Assembly (NCBI RefSeq): GCF_040183065.1
Contig: NC_091117.1
Coordinates: 98,482,001-98,546,000 of the forward strand
Reading direction: 5' to 3'
Length of the DNA stretch: 64,000 nucleotides
From: Periplaneta americana
Lineage: Eukaryota; Arthropoda; Insecta; Blattodea; Blattidae
Both the position numbers and the translations under genes were made by a program. Position 1 is the first letter of the stretch. Each line of letters opens with the position of its first letter. Under the pieces are notes generated by a model, which searched no databases, had not been told where the DNA came from, and saw only the letters and a list, made by a program, of their open reading frames with translations. Shown one piece after another: positions 11,571-20,514 of this stretch.

Positions 11571-12956
11571 AAGTAATATATTTCACTCAGCTCCGTATAC
11601 TCAAATAGAAAAGCCCGACTCATCGAGTGACGTCACACAACCTGCATTACGGCCTGGTCTAGATCCACTGCCATCGTGATCTAGACCAGGCCGTAATGCA
11701 GGTTGTGTGACGTCACTCGATGAGTCGGGCTTTTCTATTTGAGTATACGGAGCTGAGTGAAATATATTACTTTATAGCGTGTCGGCGCTCAATTTTATTT
11801 AGTGTAATGTGTGTATAAGACCCCTTCACACTTCTTATTGCATAATATGTTGCAGAAATAATTACAAAACTGTGTTATTTTAATATGAACGGAGTTTTAC
11901 ATGGTAACATAACCTGGTTGCATCAACATTTTAAGTTTGGAATGGAAGCTATTTAGAGATTTAATAAAGAAGAATTATTTATATTGTGATTTTAATTTAG
12001 CACATCTACCTTCCTTACTTGTAGGTACAAAATTTACCACAGTCCCTCCTATGAAAATAGTGTATGTACAGTTGTGTGTTAATCTGGTAGGTTAGATCAA
12101 TATAATTTATTACAACCCAGCATAGTAGGGAACAAATAAATAATACAATTAAATTTTTATCCAATGTAATATGTGCATAAGTTCCATTTATGTGTTGCAT
12201 AATGTGGCAGGAACAATAAATAAAACTGTGTTATTTTTAGAGAATTTACCATGTTAACATAACCTATCTGCGTCAACATTTTAGGCGTAAGTTGAGAACG
12301 AAAACGGTTTTGAGATTTAATAAAGAAGAATATATTTTTAGGATAAACTTCAGAACACGGTTACCGTCCTTACTTATAGGTAGAAAATTCACCACATTCC
12401 CTCCTATGAAATGTACATACGTTATATTACTTAGTAGCGCTGAGGTATAGTTCCGGTAATTTCTGAACTGAAAACAGTTGAATTTATTTTTTGTGGAGAT
12501 GCATTTGATCCTATAAGCAAGGCATATTAAAATCCTGAACGAACCGAACTAATTTGCATATGCAAGATGTATGAATACGAAGGGAACTACCTCAGCGCTA
12601 GTTTAGCCCTAGTAACATATTAAACTAATCAGACTTCAGACTGGAGTACCGTATGAAACGAATAAATACAATTGAAGTGTAGACAAATTGCATTTATGAG
12701 TTATACGTAGCGTTATGCTTAATTATAATGCATAATTGCGAATATGGAAATAAGGCAAGTACTGATAGAATAAACATAACCTATAACTTCAACACATTAA
12801 AATATGCGTGCGATGCAACTGAAAATTGTTGAAACGTGCATAAATGAATGTGCAAGAATTTCGTAATGAAGCACGAGTGCTTTATTTCAACTAATTACAA
12901 TTCCAGATACTGTAACAGTAATGGAAACTATAGGGTATAATTTTTTTCTAATATAC

Positions 12957-13133
12957 TATATGTATCTGGAATAACTCTTCTCGGGTTCTCAGCCAGGTGA
13001 GTTCGTCCCTGAAGAAGATGGCAGAGCTAGCCGTCGAAAGCTTGGAAGCTAATCTCCAACTCACCTGGCTGAGAACCCGAGAAGAGTTATTCTACATCAA
13101 ACGCCGGGAAAGCCTCAAGTCATATATGTATCT
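12957..13133 (+). mobile_element. 155-bp insertion with hammerhead-like palindrome (Penelope-type terminus?)
   Basis: Relative to the left arm, the right arm carries 155 extra bases (12968-13122) flanked by an 11-bp duplication TATATGTATCT (12957-12967 and 13123-13133). The insert holds perfect 34-bp inverted arms (12970-13003 and 13058-13091) around a 54-nt loop, then 31 bp ending 'GAAAGCCTCAAGTCA'. Penelope-like elements make target duplications of variable length and carry hammerhead motifs in their terminal repeats; the match here is to that general design, not to an aligned family member. The 63-aa frame over the insert is not considered a protein. Confidence 0.6.
13004..13057 (+). ncRNA. 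Hammerhead-ribozyme-like core
   Basis: In order the loop contains CUGAAGA (13009-13015, fitting CUGANGA), an extra A, stem II GAUGGC/GCCGUC closing a 7-nt loop, GAAA (13036-13039), a short stem III AGCU/AGCU whose first A and last U are the canonical 15.1-16.1 pair, and UA as the expected cleavage dinucleotide. The 34-bp flanking palindrome serves as stem I. Deviations are the extra A before stem II and 5-6 unpaired nucleotides between stem I and the core on each side. Activity is therefore doubtful, though the arrangement is unlikely by chance. Confidence 0.5.
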
Positions 13134-13984
13134 CGTTTTTAGTTCAAATTGTGTATATTATCAAACGTCGTATTATTTACTCGTATAATGTAGGTTATTC
13201 ACAAATAAAAAGGGCGCAATAATTTAAATTTAATAAGACAAATACGGTAAACTAACAATAATGGATTAGACAAGAGTAACATCGGTAACGCTGCACTTAG
13301 GCCTAATCACAACTTACTTTACATGCCAGTCAATGTTTCACTTTCACGTATATATTATTACACATATTTAGCCTACTGTTTATAAGACCAAAATTTCACT
13401 TAACCACATAAGGGCGCAATATTTAATCGAAATAAAGGCAGGTATTACACATACGAACTTTGCCTGCAACAACGAAATTTTCACACCAAAAATAATATTA
13501 TACCTTAAATTGCAAGTAAATTGTGTCTGAAGCGTCTCACAATCACTGTTTAAAATTTTACTGACGCAATTACACTGCATTTCAGAGAAATATATGTTAT
13601 TCTTCATGCACTGCAACTAATTCATATGGTTGAAAGACCGCCTTTCGCGATCAGCTGTTAAGCGAGTCACGTGGTCTGCCTTACGGCCTGTATTAGATCA
13701 CGATGGCAGTGCTAGATCACGATGGCAGTGTCAGTTGTCGACAGTACATACCGAGATTATCTCGTAAGCAAGAAATAATCGATTTAGAGTTCGTGTCTCG
13801 TGATGGTGTTGGTGATTGTGCCATCTGTTGACGATTATTGAACTACATCAAGCCGGCCTCGACTGCAAACCCTAAAGCCTATATAAAAGAGCTATCTGTT
13901 AGTATATATGATCTAGGATATTACGTTTCAGTTCTTCCAGAGTGCATGGGGTAAGGAGAAACTCAAAACGATAACGCATTACTA

Positions 13985-14140
13985 GACACTTCCTGGAACC
14001 AATGCTTCTGTAGGAAAGGCATTTTCGATAATTAATAGCCTAATTTATGGGGATCAGAGAAATCGTCAATGACAACTGAATATGTTGAAAGCTTTGTTGA
14101 TCATGCAAATGTATCATTTGAAATCTTGTAAATAGATGTA
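13985..14140 (+). pseudogene. hAT transposase C-terminal relic
   Basis: The frame reads 'LPGTNASVGKAFSIINSLI', then 'GDQRN', a stop, and 'LNMLKALLIMQ'. This is the hAT dimerisation region, normally 'PGTNASVERVFS...RNRLS...VKALL'; the usual ER has become GK. No transposon ends were assigned. It is a short degraded fragment. Confidence 0.65.
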
Positions 14141-14934
14141 TACTAATGAAAAAAGTGATCGTAAATACATTGTCTTCGTTAGAAGAGTGCTATTGGTACA
14201 CAGCATCAACGTCGTCCACCACTTCAACGGCAAACTTAGATTAAAATGGAACTGCAGTTTCTACGAACTTTAATAAAAGCTAATTTTTTTGTAATTAATA
14301 ATTTTGATTCAAACTACCTATGATTATTATTTCTAATTGTTATATTTAGAGGTAAATACGTAAAGTAACTAAAGTCAAGAGTGTTTCATTTCAATTTCTA
14401 TCCCAACAGCTCAGGGAGAAGCTATAGACTTACTTAAAAAAAAGACCCATTTATCTGTCTTGAGTTCGGACTCAGAAAATACGGTCACCTTACCTATAGG
14501 ATGCAAAATGGGCCAAAACAAGCCCTCGAAAAGCCAAACCAAAATTATGAATTGTGTAATCCAGTAGACTACTATAAAAGTTTAGCTCATGAGTAGAGAG
14601 CGGAATTTAGGCAAACATATATTTCTTTTTTCCTTAATACATACAGGCTTGAGATTTAATATTTACATTTTTCATGAAAATATAGGTATAAATGGAGGAA
14701 TTTTATAGTGCCTAAAAATGTCTATTTCGACGTTGGTGCCTATTTTTAAGTTTTAAAAAATTTTTGCATCATTTTTCGTACTGTTTACTGTTTTTCTTAA
14801 CATTCTGTATCGTTTACATTCCAAGATGGGTAACAACTCCTTCCTAGCAGTGAACAACACAATAGAGAAGAACCTCTGGGCCACCCCTTCTCATTCTTAC
14901 AATCTTTCAATCCTAAAATTCCAACTTTCAGTCG

Positions 14935-15074
14935 GTCTGTATAAGGCTGGCCTTCTGTGCTCGAGATTGCGGGTTCGATCCCGCCCCAGGTCAATGGCAT
15001 TTAAGTGTGCTTAAATGCGACAGGCTCATGTCGGTAGATTTACTGGCATGTAAAAGAACTCCTGCGAGACAAAC
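14935..15074 (+). mobile_element. tRNA-derived SINE, family B
   Basis: The head contains the B box 'GCGGGTTCGATCCCGCC', followed by 'CATTTAAGTGTGCTTAAATG', 'GCTCATGTCGGTAGATTTAC' and 'GGCATGTAAAAGAACTCCTG', then a run of ATT repeats. The same body, inverted, occurs at 62132-62320 within a target duplication, confirming it as a mobile family. A 35-bp direct repeat starting 'CATTCCAAGA' flanks the region (14815-14850 and 15200-15237). Confidence 0.75.

Positions 15075-15131
<57 letters not shown>
15075..15131 (+). repeat. (ATT)n microsatellite
   Basis: About 18 uninterrupted ATT units directly follow the SINE body and may have grown from its tail. The poly-Ile frame over it is not a gene. Confidence 0.95.
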
Positions 15132-15133
<2 letters not shown>

Positions 15134-15682
15134 CTTCCTCTGTCTGTCAGCAATTTAACACAAACTCGCTGGGTTGTACCCGAATAAGCACTCTCTTACA
15201 TTCCAAGACAGATAACAACCCCTTCCTTTTTAGCTACAGTAGTTGCACATCATCTACTGTGAAGCTTACTATGGAAATGTGATTGTTGAATGAAAAACAC
15301 TAACTTAAAGACAGAATGTCTTCATTTTGTGTATGCATTTGTACCCTTGTAACTTGTGAAATGTGTGGAAGTTTCTTTTAATACTAGAATTTTGCATTAA
15401 GTAAATGTCGAATCTTTAACAAAAAAAACCTATTTTTTATTTTATAGAGCCTAAATAAAGGAGTTTAAAAGTCCATTTTAGGCGCCTAAAATGTCATTTT
15501 TAGGGCCTAAAATTCTGCTCTCTACTGATGAGAAGCAAATGTTTACGGAGAATCGTATGAGGTACCAACAGTCTCAACTCAAAGCTGTTTCTGGAAGTTG
15601 TTTATTTCGTATCGGCAACTACTTACTCGTCTGATGAGTTTATAGGTGTTCTCATTACATTAAGATATGTTGAGGAACTCAC

Positions 15683-15864
15683 TTGCTGAGCAAGAAGTTT
15701 CTGAGACCGCAACGAAAGGTTTCTTCCAACAGCATTTCTCTCATGAGCTCCAGAAACGATCCTCCTGCGTCCTCTGTGTAGTGCGGTCCATGTTTTGCCG
15801 GACAGGTGAGCTCTGTTGTGATTCGATTCATGTGAAAGCCGTACCAACTCGCTCCTCCTGTCGT
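15683..15864 (-). pseudogene. M1 aminopeptidase-like gene, most downstream exon found
   Basis: Acceptor TTTTCAG precedes 15864 and a consensus donor GTGAGT follows 15683. Translation gives 'GGSFLELMREMLLEETFRCG' then 'LRNFLLSK', matching the segment of M1 aminopeptidases after the active site (KGASxLxMLxxFLGEExFRKGLxxYL). It is in phase with the exon at 15942-16089 across a 77-bp intron. No following exon is recognisable; transposon-derived sequence (14588-15527) occupies the place where it should lie. No lesion is visible in this exon itself, but the gene as seen is incomplete. Confidence 0.7.
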
Positions 15865-15941
15865 CTGAAAACAACACATCTGTTGAGCACAGCTGACAGC
15901 GATCTAAAGGATAAACGACAACACAGACTTGAGTGACTCAC

Positions 15942-16089
15942 TTTAACGAAGGTTTCCCGTAAGAGAAACTGTGCAACGTATCTGCTGACATAGTAGCCGC
16001 TCCACCACTCCGGGGAGACGAAGTGTATGAGCCAGCTGTCCACTAGATCGGGCAGCATTTCGGTGTATCCAATGGGAAAAATGTTCTCC
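15942..16089 (-). pseudogene. M1 aminopeptidase-like gene, exon over the zinc site (residues lost)
   Basis: The exon runs from acceptor CTACAG to donor GTGAGT and encodes 'LPDLVDSW', 'HFVSPEWWSGYYVSRYVAQF'. M1 enzymes have HELAHQW-FGNLVTPxWWxDLWLNEGFA here. By alignment the zinc ligands and catalytic Glu of HEXXH are replaced (P-D-L-V-D), and the third ligand in NEGF is replaced by Arg (SRYV). The structural residues P-E-W-W remain. The frame is open and splice sites are good, so this looks like a pseudoenzyme lineage or a gene that lost catalysis before losing its frame. Confidence 0.75.
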
Positions 16090-16165
16090 CTGTAGTAAGA
16101 AAGTTGCTTTAGCGTTATTTTGTGAAAGACGTAAAGTGGCACTGGAGTCGATGGTATTTACCAAC

Positions 16166-16355
16166 CTTTCTATTAGGAGGCCCATGGTACTAAGTTGATC
16201 CCAGTAGTACGTGGGCATTGCTACAATATCCAGCTTGGGCAGAGGGTATGGAATTCCCAGGTAATCCGCCACATACTGCAGTGCACTTTGGAGCATCATG
16301 ATGTCTCTCTTCCACTCGTATCCCAAACTGATTTTACTCCGGTGGTGGAATTGCA
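16166..16355 (-). pseudogene. M1 aminopeptidase-like gene, exon over the GAMEN region (motif lost)
   Basis: Acceptor TTACAG precedes 16355. The donor is taken as AG|GTTGG at 16166 because that phase joins '...GLLIER' to 'ENIF...' in the next exon across a 76-bp intron; GTAAAT six bases on is the alternative. The protein reads 'ALQYVADYLGIPYPLPKLDI' then 'VAMPTYYWDQLSTMGLL'. The 'YPLPKLDxVAxP' block is diagnostic of M1 aminopeptidases. The substrate-binding GAMENWG is replaced by WDQLSTMG. Confidence 0.8.
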
Positions 16356-17157
16356 CTGTAACGTTACCTTGATAACAAAGACAGTCGGTTTTAGTGCTGT
16401 CTTCTTACCATAACAACGAATATAAGTATAAATGTGTATTATACTTTTACAACGACGGCAGCAACAACAAACAGGTGATGTGAGAGTTTTGTCTTTTTAC
16501 CATGATAAGAAATACTGTGTTGTCGAAATTATTAGAGAAAAAGCGTAGTGTGAGCACTACTCTTACCGTGACAGGAAACGTAGCATAGATATTAAGTGGT
16601 AAGAATAAACATGAGTATATAGTATATAGTGGACTTTTTTTAGTAAATACTCTTGTTAGTAAGAATAAAAACATTTCCCTACTCATTTTTGATTACATAC
16701 TCATAACATGAAAGTATAGTAGAACATACTCAAGCGTCCATCTTGTACAGAATATATACTCATGCTTGATAAGAATAAAAGCTAGTATATTCTCATATTT
16801 ATAAGTTCGTTCTCATGTTATTCTGAGTATGGTTTGGAGCACGCTCATTTCTGAGTATTTATTGATTTGTGTTCAGTTTAAAGTTAAATTAAAAGAAATG
16901 GCATAATTTATGAACGATGTAGTGCCTCATGGAAAAATATAGAAAAAGACGTGAACTTCAGAAGCCTTTAACACTTCACAAAAGTGAATGTGAAATTAGT
17001 TAAACACGTATTTGTTCTTCATAAAAAGAAACATAACCTATAAGAATATGAATAGCTATCAAATTATAAGGTTAGATTGTATTGTTAAATATAAATAACA
17101 ATTACAGTTTATTTAGTAAAATTTTAATTGGAAAATGTAATTACTTGTAACTCTAAC

Positions 17158-17160
<3 letters not shown>

Positions 17161-17209
<49 letters not shown>
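17161..17209. repeat. (TA)n microsatellite
   Basis: About 24 uninterrupted TA units inside the transposon at 16595-17952. Confidence 0.97.
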
Positions 17210-17210
<1 letters not shown>

Positions 17211-17360
17211 CTGCTTCATAATAAAAAAAACACAATTAGCATAACTGGAATTCTAGAAATGGATTGTAATCTCTATCCAACACCTCGTAATGACGATTTC
17301 CCAGTAGTATTTTCTTGTTTCCTGCTTTATTAACGTCACTTATCTGATTCACTCTCTCTT

Positions 17361-17591
17361 TCATATTTATTTACTTAGTTATTTATTTATCCATTTATTT
17401 AATTGATTTTATTTATTATCTCTTTATTTATTTAATTTACTTATTTAATTTATTTAATTTATTCACTTATTTATTTATTTACTTAATTTATTTATTTTAT
17501 TTATTTATTTAATTACTTATGTACTTATTTATTTATTTAATTAATTAATTTAATTTATTTATGTATCTATGTATTTTATTTATTTATTTGT

Positions 17592-17646
<55 letters not shown>

Positions 17647-17648
17647 TC
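17361..17648. repeat. (TTTA)n-rich tract
   Basis: Interrupted, then uninterrupted TTTA repeats (purest at about 17578-17648) inside the same transposon. Confidence 0.95.
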
Positions 17649-17952
17649 CATTATTAAAATTTACAAAAAGCAAAACTTAAACCACTACAACATGCAGATA
17701 GCATGTGAAAGTCTATAAAAAAAATGACCATCATGGTGCAATGTGGTCGAAGAGAATAGGTAACATGAGTATGTACTAACTTTTAAACGATCAAGAAGGC
17801 TGTAGAGATGAGTATATATTCGCGTTAGGTAGAATGTCTTTATTCTTACGAAAATGAGTATGTTCTAGTGGTTACGAGTATATAATCACAGGAAGTGCTC
17901 ATACTCATAAGTATAAACCTTAAGAAAGTACTTAAGCTTTATTCTTACTACC

Positions 17953-18720
17953 CATTGTCATCACGACAAGGAACGGAGCACCAGTATGGATAATATGCCG
18001 TTACCATGAAGAAAACAGAACATAATAGGCATATGCGTGCGTTGTTAGTACGACAAGAAACAGAGCGTTAATGTGGGTACTGTGTCGTTACCATGAAAGA
18101 AACAGAACGTATGTAGGCCTATAGTTAGTACAAGAAACAGAGCGTCAATACGGGTATTGTATCGTTACCATGAAAGAAACAGAGCATATTTATGTGTTGT
18201 TAGTACGACAAGTAACAAGAGTTTCACTGTGGGTACTGTGTCGTTAAAATGAAAGAAACAGAGCATATGTGTTGTTAGTACAAGACACAGAATGTCAGTG
18301 TGAGTGTTAGTACAAGACACAGAATGTCAGTGTGAGTGCTATGTCGTTACAATGAAAAAAAGAGCATATGTGTTGTTAGTACAAGACACAGAATGTCAGT
18401 GTGAGTGTTGTGTCGTTACAATGAAAAAAAGAGCATATGTGTTGCTAGTACAACAAGAAACAGAGCGTCAGTGTATGTACTGTGTCGTTACCATGAAAGA
18501 AACAGAGCATAGGCCTATATGTTGTCAGTACACAAGAAACAGAGTGTCAGTGTGGACACTGTCTTGTTACCATGACAAGTACGTATTTTGTCACCATTAC
18601 TGGAGGCACATTGTCAGCATGGGAACTGTTTCATTATTGTGACAGCAAAATCAGCATCAGTGTACACATTGTCTTGTTACAACAACAACGTCAGTGTGGG
18701 CATTAAATTTGTTACTAAGT
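17953..18720 (+). repeat. ~69-bp minisatellite
   Basis: Degenerate units contain 'GTTAGTACAAGACACAGA', 'TGTCAGTGTG', 'GTCGTTACCATGAAAGAAA' and 'CAGAGCATATGT'. Near-identical units start at about 18307, 18375 and 18444; others vary in length. Related units are visible at 16400-16594 and 19845-19905, so the array once ran through and was split by the elements at 16595-17952 and 18721-19844. It lies within the span of the aminopeptidase gene. The 112-aa frame at 18304-18642 is only this repeat. Confidence 0.85.
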
Positions 18721-19852
18721 CAGTGATGTCAACTGATGCCCATAGGAGCAAGCGCGCACATTAGAGTGCAGGAGAGCCTGAGCGCTTTACAGCGGAAAGG
18801 AAAGAGACAGACGAAAGAGATAGTATATGCCGCTTGGTCGAGGGATGGCACCACTGATTCAATGGATAAAGGAAAGAGAACTTGTTAAAACTGTATCCAT
18901 GTTAATTTTTATATTTGTCTGAGAAGTATAAGTGCATTATAAGAATGTAAGTTTTAATTTGAATGCTCATTTTTCACAAGTTTGCTTTTTTATTCAAAAG
19001 GAATATTTTCTCAACTTTTTTTTTTACAGAAAAGTGAAATTTTCAGATATGTTTGTTTAGTAGCCTTACAGGTACTAAAACAATGTTTTCGTAAATCTAA
19101 TATATGGTAAATACGTATTACTGAAGATAGTGTATTAAAATGTTTGAAAATATTCGCATGGAAAATGTTTGTAAGGAAATGAATTAACAAACCAAATATT
19201 GTTACATCACAAACAAAAGATATGTGCGTATATGTTGGTAAAACGTCAGCTCTAGGCTATAGCTTCAGCAGATTTCGAGAAAATTTAATATTCTGATAAC
19301 AGAAAGTTGCGCACCAATATCACCTAAAAGCATAATGCGATAAGAGTTTTATTATGTAATAACTTATTAGTTACAGCTAAAACACATACCTAGGCAACTT
19401 TGCTTTGTACTATAATATTATTTTGATTATATTTATAAGGCTAAGAATACCATCAATATCAATTTCAACTTATCATGTCATATTCAGTGTCTTTCTTTAA
19501 GATAACACTTTCTTTATGAATGATGAGTTTAATTCACTTAGTACAGTATAGTTGTAGTTAGTATGGAATTTGTGTGAATATCCCTTCTTTACTCTTCGTT
19601 ATGTTATTAACATTTAAAACACAACTGCAATATTAGGCTAAGAAATAGGTGTTAATACTTTTGTTTTACAGACAATATAGAAAATAATAAACAGAAAGAA
19701 GCCATATAAAAATAACGACATAAAATTTCACGTTCCGTTTAAGTTTGTGCACCGCTGTTGTCTTAATCCAACAGGCTGCTTCTGGCACTTAATGCCCGCA
19801 CACGACGTCAAGGTCAGAAAAATGCGCTTGCTTTGACATCACTGTACTAAGT
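18713..19852. mobile_element. Non-autonomous hAT transposon (1124 bp)
   Basis: The element 18721-19844 has ends CAGTGATGTCAA and TTGACATCACTG and is flanked by the 8-bp duplication TACTAAGT (18713-18720 and 19845-19852). Short CAGTG-type ends plus an 8-bp duplication are hallmarks of hAT. No transposase is encoded. It is inserted in the minisatellite. Confidence 0.9.
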
Positions 19853-19946
19853 CAACAAACATAATGTCTTGTTACCTTGACAGCATACTAAACTCTCACC
19901 TGTCTCAGTGTACAAGTTGACCGGAGGGTCTGCTGTGGTTAGTTAC

Positions 19947-20183
19947 CAGAAACCCAACAGAGTACGTGGAGAGGGGCGGTGTGGTCTCAAAGTGGTCCCA
20001 CTCGCAGCCTTCTTCTCGGTGGGCTCCGTGGCTTTGCGTGGCATCACGGACAGGGCTGTCATACCAGAAGGACGCGCCATGCTGATCTGGAAACTAGCCT
20101 TGAGTGCGGGCTCGTCGAAGCAGGGGAACACGGTACTAGCGTACATTCTGTGCCCAAAACCTTTGTCTAACGACACGATCCAC
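19947..20183 (-). pseudogene. M1 aminopeptidase-like gene, N-terminal-domain exon (frameshifted)
   Basis: Acceptor ATTGCAG precedes 20183 and donor GTAACT follows 19947. Translation gives 'VFPCFDEPALKASFQISMAR' then 'PSGMTALSVMPRKATEP', the signature of the M1 N-terminal domain. Two defects are seen: the residues normally between 'YAST' and 'FPCFDEP' (QF...ARR, about ten) are missing, and the end of the exon continues correctly ('EWDHFETTPPLSTYSVGFL') only in another frame, implying a 1-nt deletion or 2-nt insertion near 20010. It is GC-richer than its surroundings, as expected of an old exon. At least one exon between this and 16355 is missing. Confidence 0.75.
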
Positions 20184-20334
20184 CTGCAATACATACACTG
20201 AAGTCACAGTCATAATGTGTACATACACAGGAAAGGAACAATTGCAACTTGAACACACATTGTTGGAAACAATACTATACCAAATAGTAGGGCTTGGAGA
20301 ATGCATCCTGGCTTTAGACATAAGAAGACAAGTC

Positions 20335-20336
<2 letters not shown>

Positions 20337-20406
<70 letters not shown>
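20337..20406 (+). repeat. (TTA)n microsatellite
   Basis: About 23 TTA units with one interrupting GTT, immediately upstream of the CR1-like LINE. Confidence 0.95.
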
Positions 20407-20407
<1 letters not shown>

Positions 20408-20514
20408 GTGTCTAGCCGTCATGCGAGGTAGACGTGTTTGCTCGTAGCTGCGCTTAACAGTGATTCAGTTACGACATCTGGCCTACTTGTATTACACGGT
20501 ATTCAGTATTCAGT

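Larger units (their letters stand above)
9801..13737. mobile_element. 3.9-kb inverted-dimer (fold-back) DNA transposon
   Basis: Two copies of a ~1.85-kb element lie in opposite orientation: left arm 9808-11665, 12-nt spacer 11666-11677, right arm 11678-13711 plus a repeated 19-bp terminus (13712-13730). The outer ends begin CACTGCCATCGTGATCTA and its inverse. The whole is flanked by a perfect 7-bp duplication TCAGTTG (9801-9807 and 13731-13737), so it transposed as one unit or the dimer arose after insertion. A solo copy with the same ends and its own 7-bp duplication is at 55933-57784. The 12-nt spacer is the outer TIR tip of the right copy; the left copy lacks the equivalent. No transposase is encoded. 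The superfamily is uncertain; 7-8-bp duplications occur in P, Dada and hAT groups. Confidence 0.93.
14588..15527. mobile_element. Candidate element with TAGAGAGC...AATTTTAGG ends
   Basis: 'GTAGAGAGCGGAATTTAGG' at the left faces 'CCTAAAATTCTGCTCTCTAC' at the right, and both are followed inward by repeated 'TTTTAGGC/GCCTAAAA' words, a layout common in non-autonomous DNA transposons. No clean target duplication was found. A SINE and an (ATT)n tract lie inside. Confidence 0.4.
16595..17952. mobile_element. Non-autonomous DNA transposon with GTAAGAATAAA ends
   Basis: The ends AGTGGTAAGAATAAA (left) and GGTAGTAAGAATAAA (right, inverse) enclose 1.36 kb rich in subterminal GAGTAT/ATACTC words on both sides. 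The interior is (TA)n and TTTA-rich without coding capacity. It splits a minisatellite that resumes on the other side. End sequence and subterminal words resemble PIF/Harbinger or ISL2EU-type elements, but a target duplication could not be fixed. Confidence 0.65.

Noticed and set aside
12997-13188. 63-aa plus-strand ORF over the 155-bp insertion
   Set aside because: It runs through the palindrome and ribozyme-like core and into the host arm; the open frame is incidental.
13745-13775. A terminus of the 5.2-kb element next to the palindrome (ATCTCGTAAGCAA)
   Set aside because: Only about 13 bp match the CGTTGCTTACGAGAT end and the match does not extend; chance or a tiny relic.
15007-15282. 91-aa ORF with a poly-isoleucine run
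   Set aside because: It is the translation of SINE sequence plus an (ATT)n microsatellite. The poly-Ile and poly-Leu frames at 20210-20422 and 28923-29186 are rejected for the same reason.
18304-18642. 112-aa repetitive protein (CQCECxVVTMKKRAYVLLVQ repeats)
   Set aside because: It is a frame through the ~69-bp minisatellite; unit lengths vary and break the frame elsewhere in the array.
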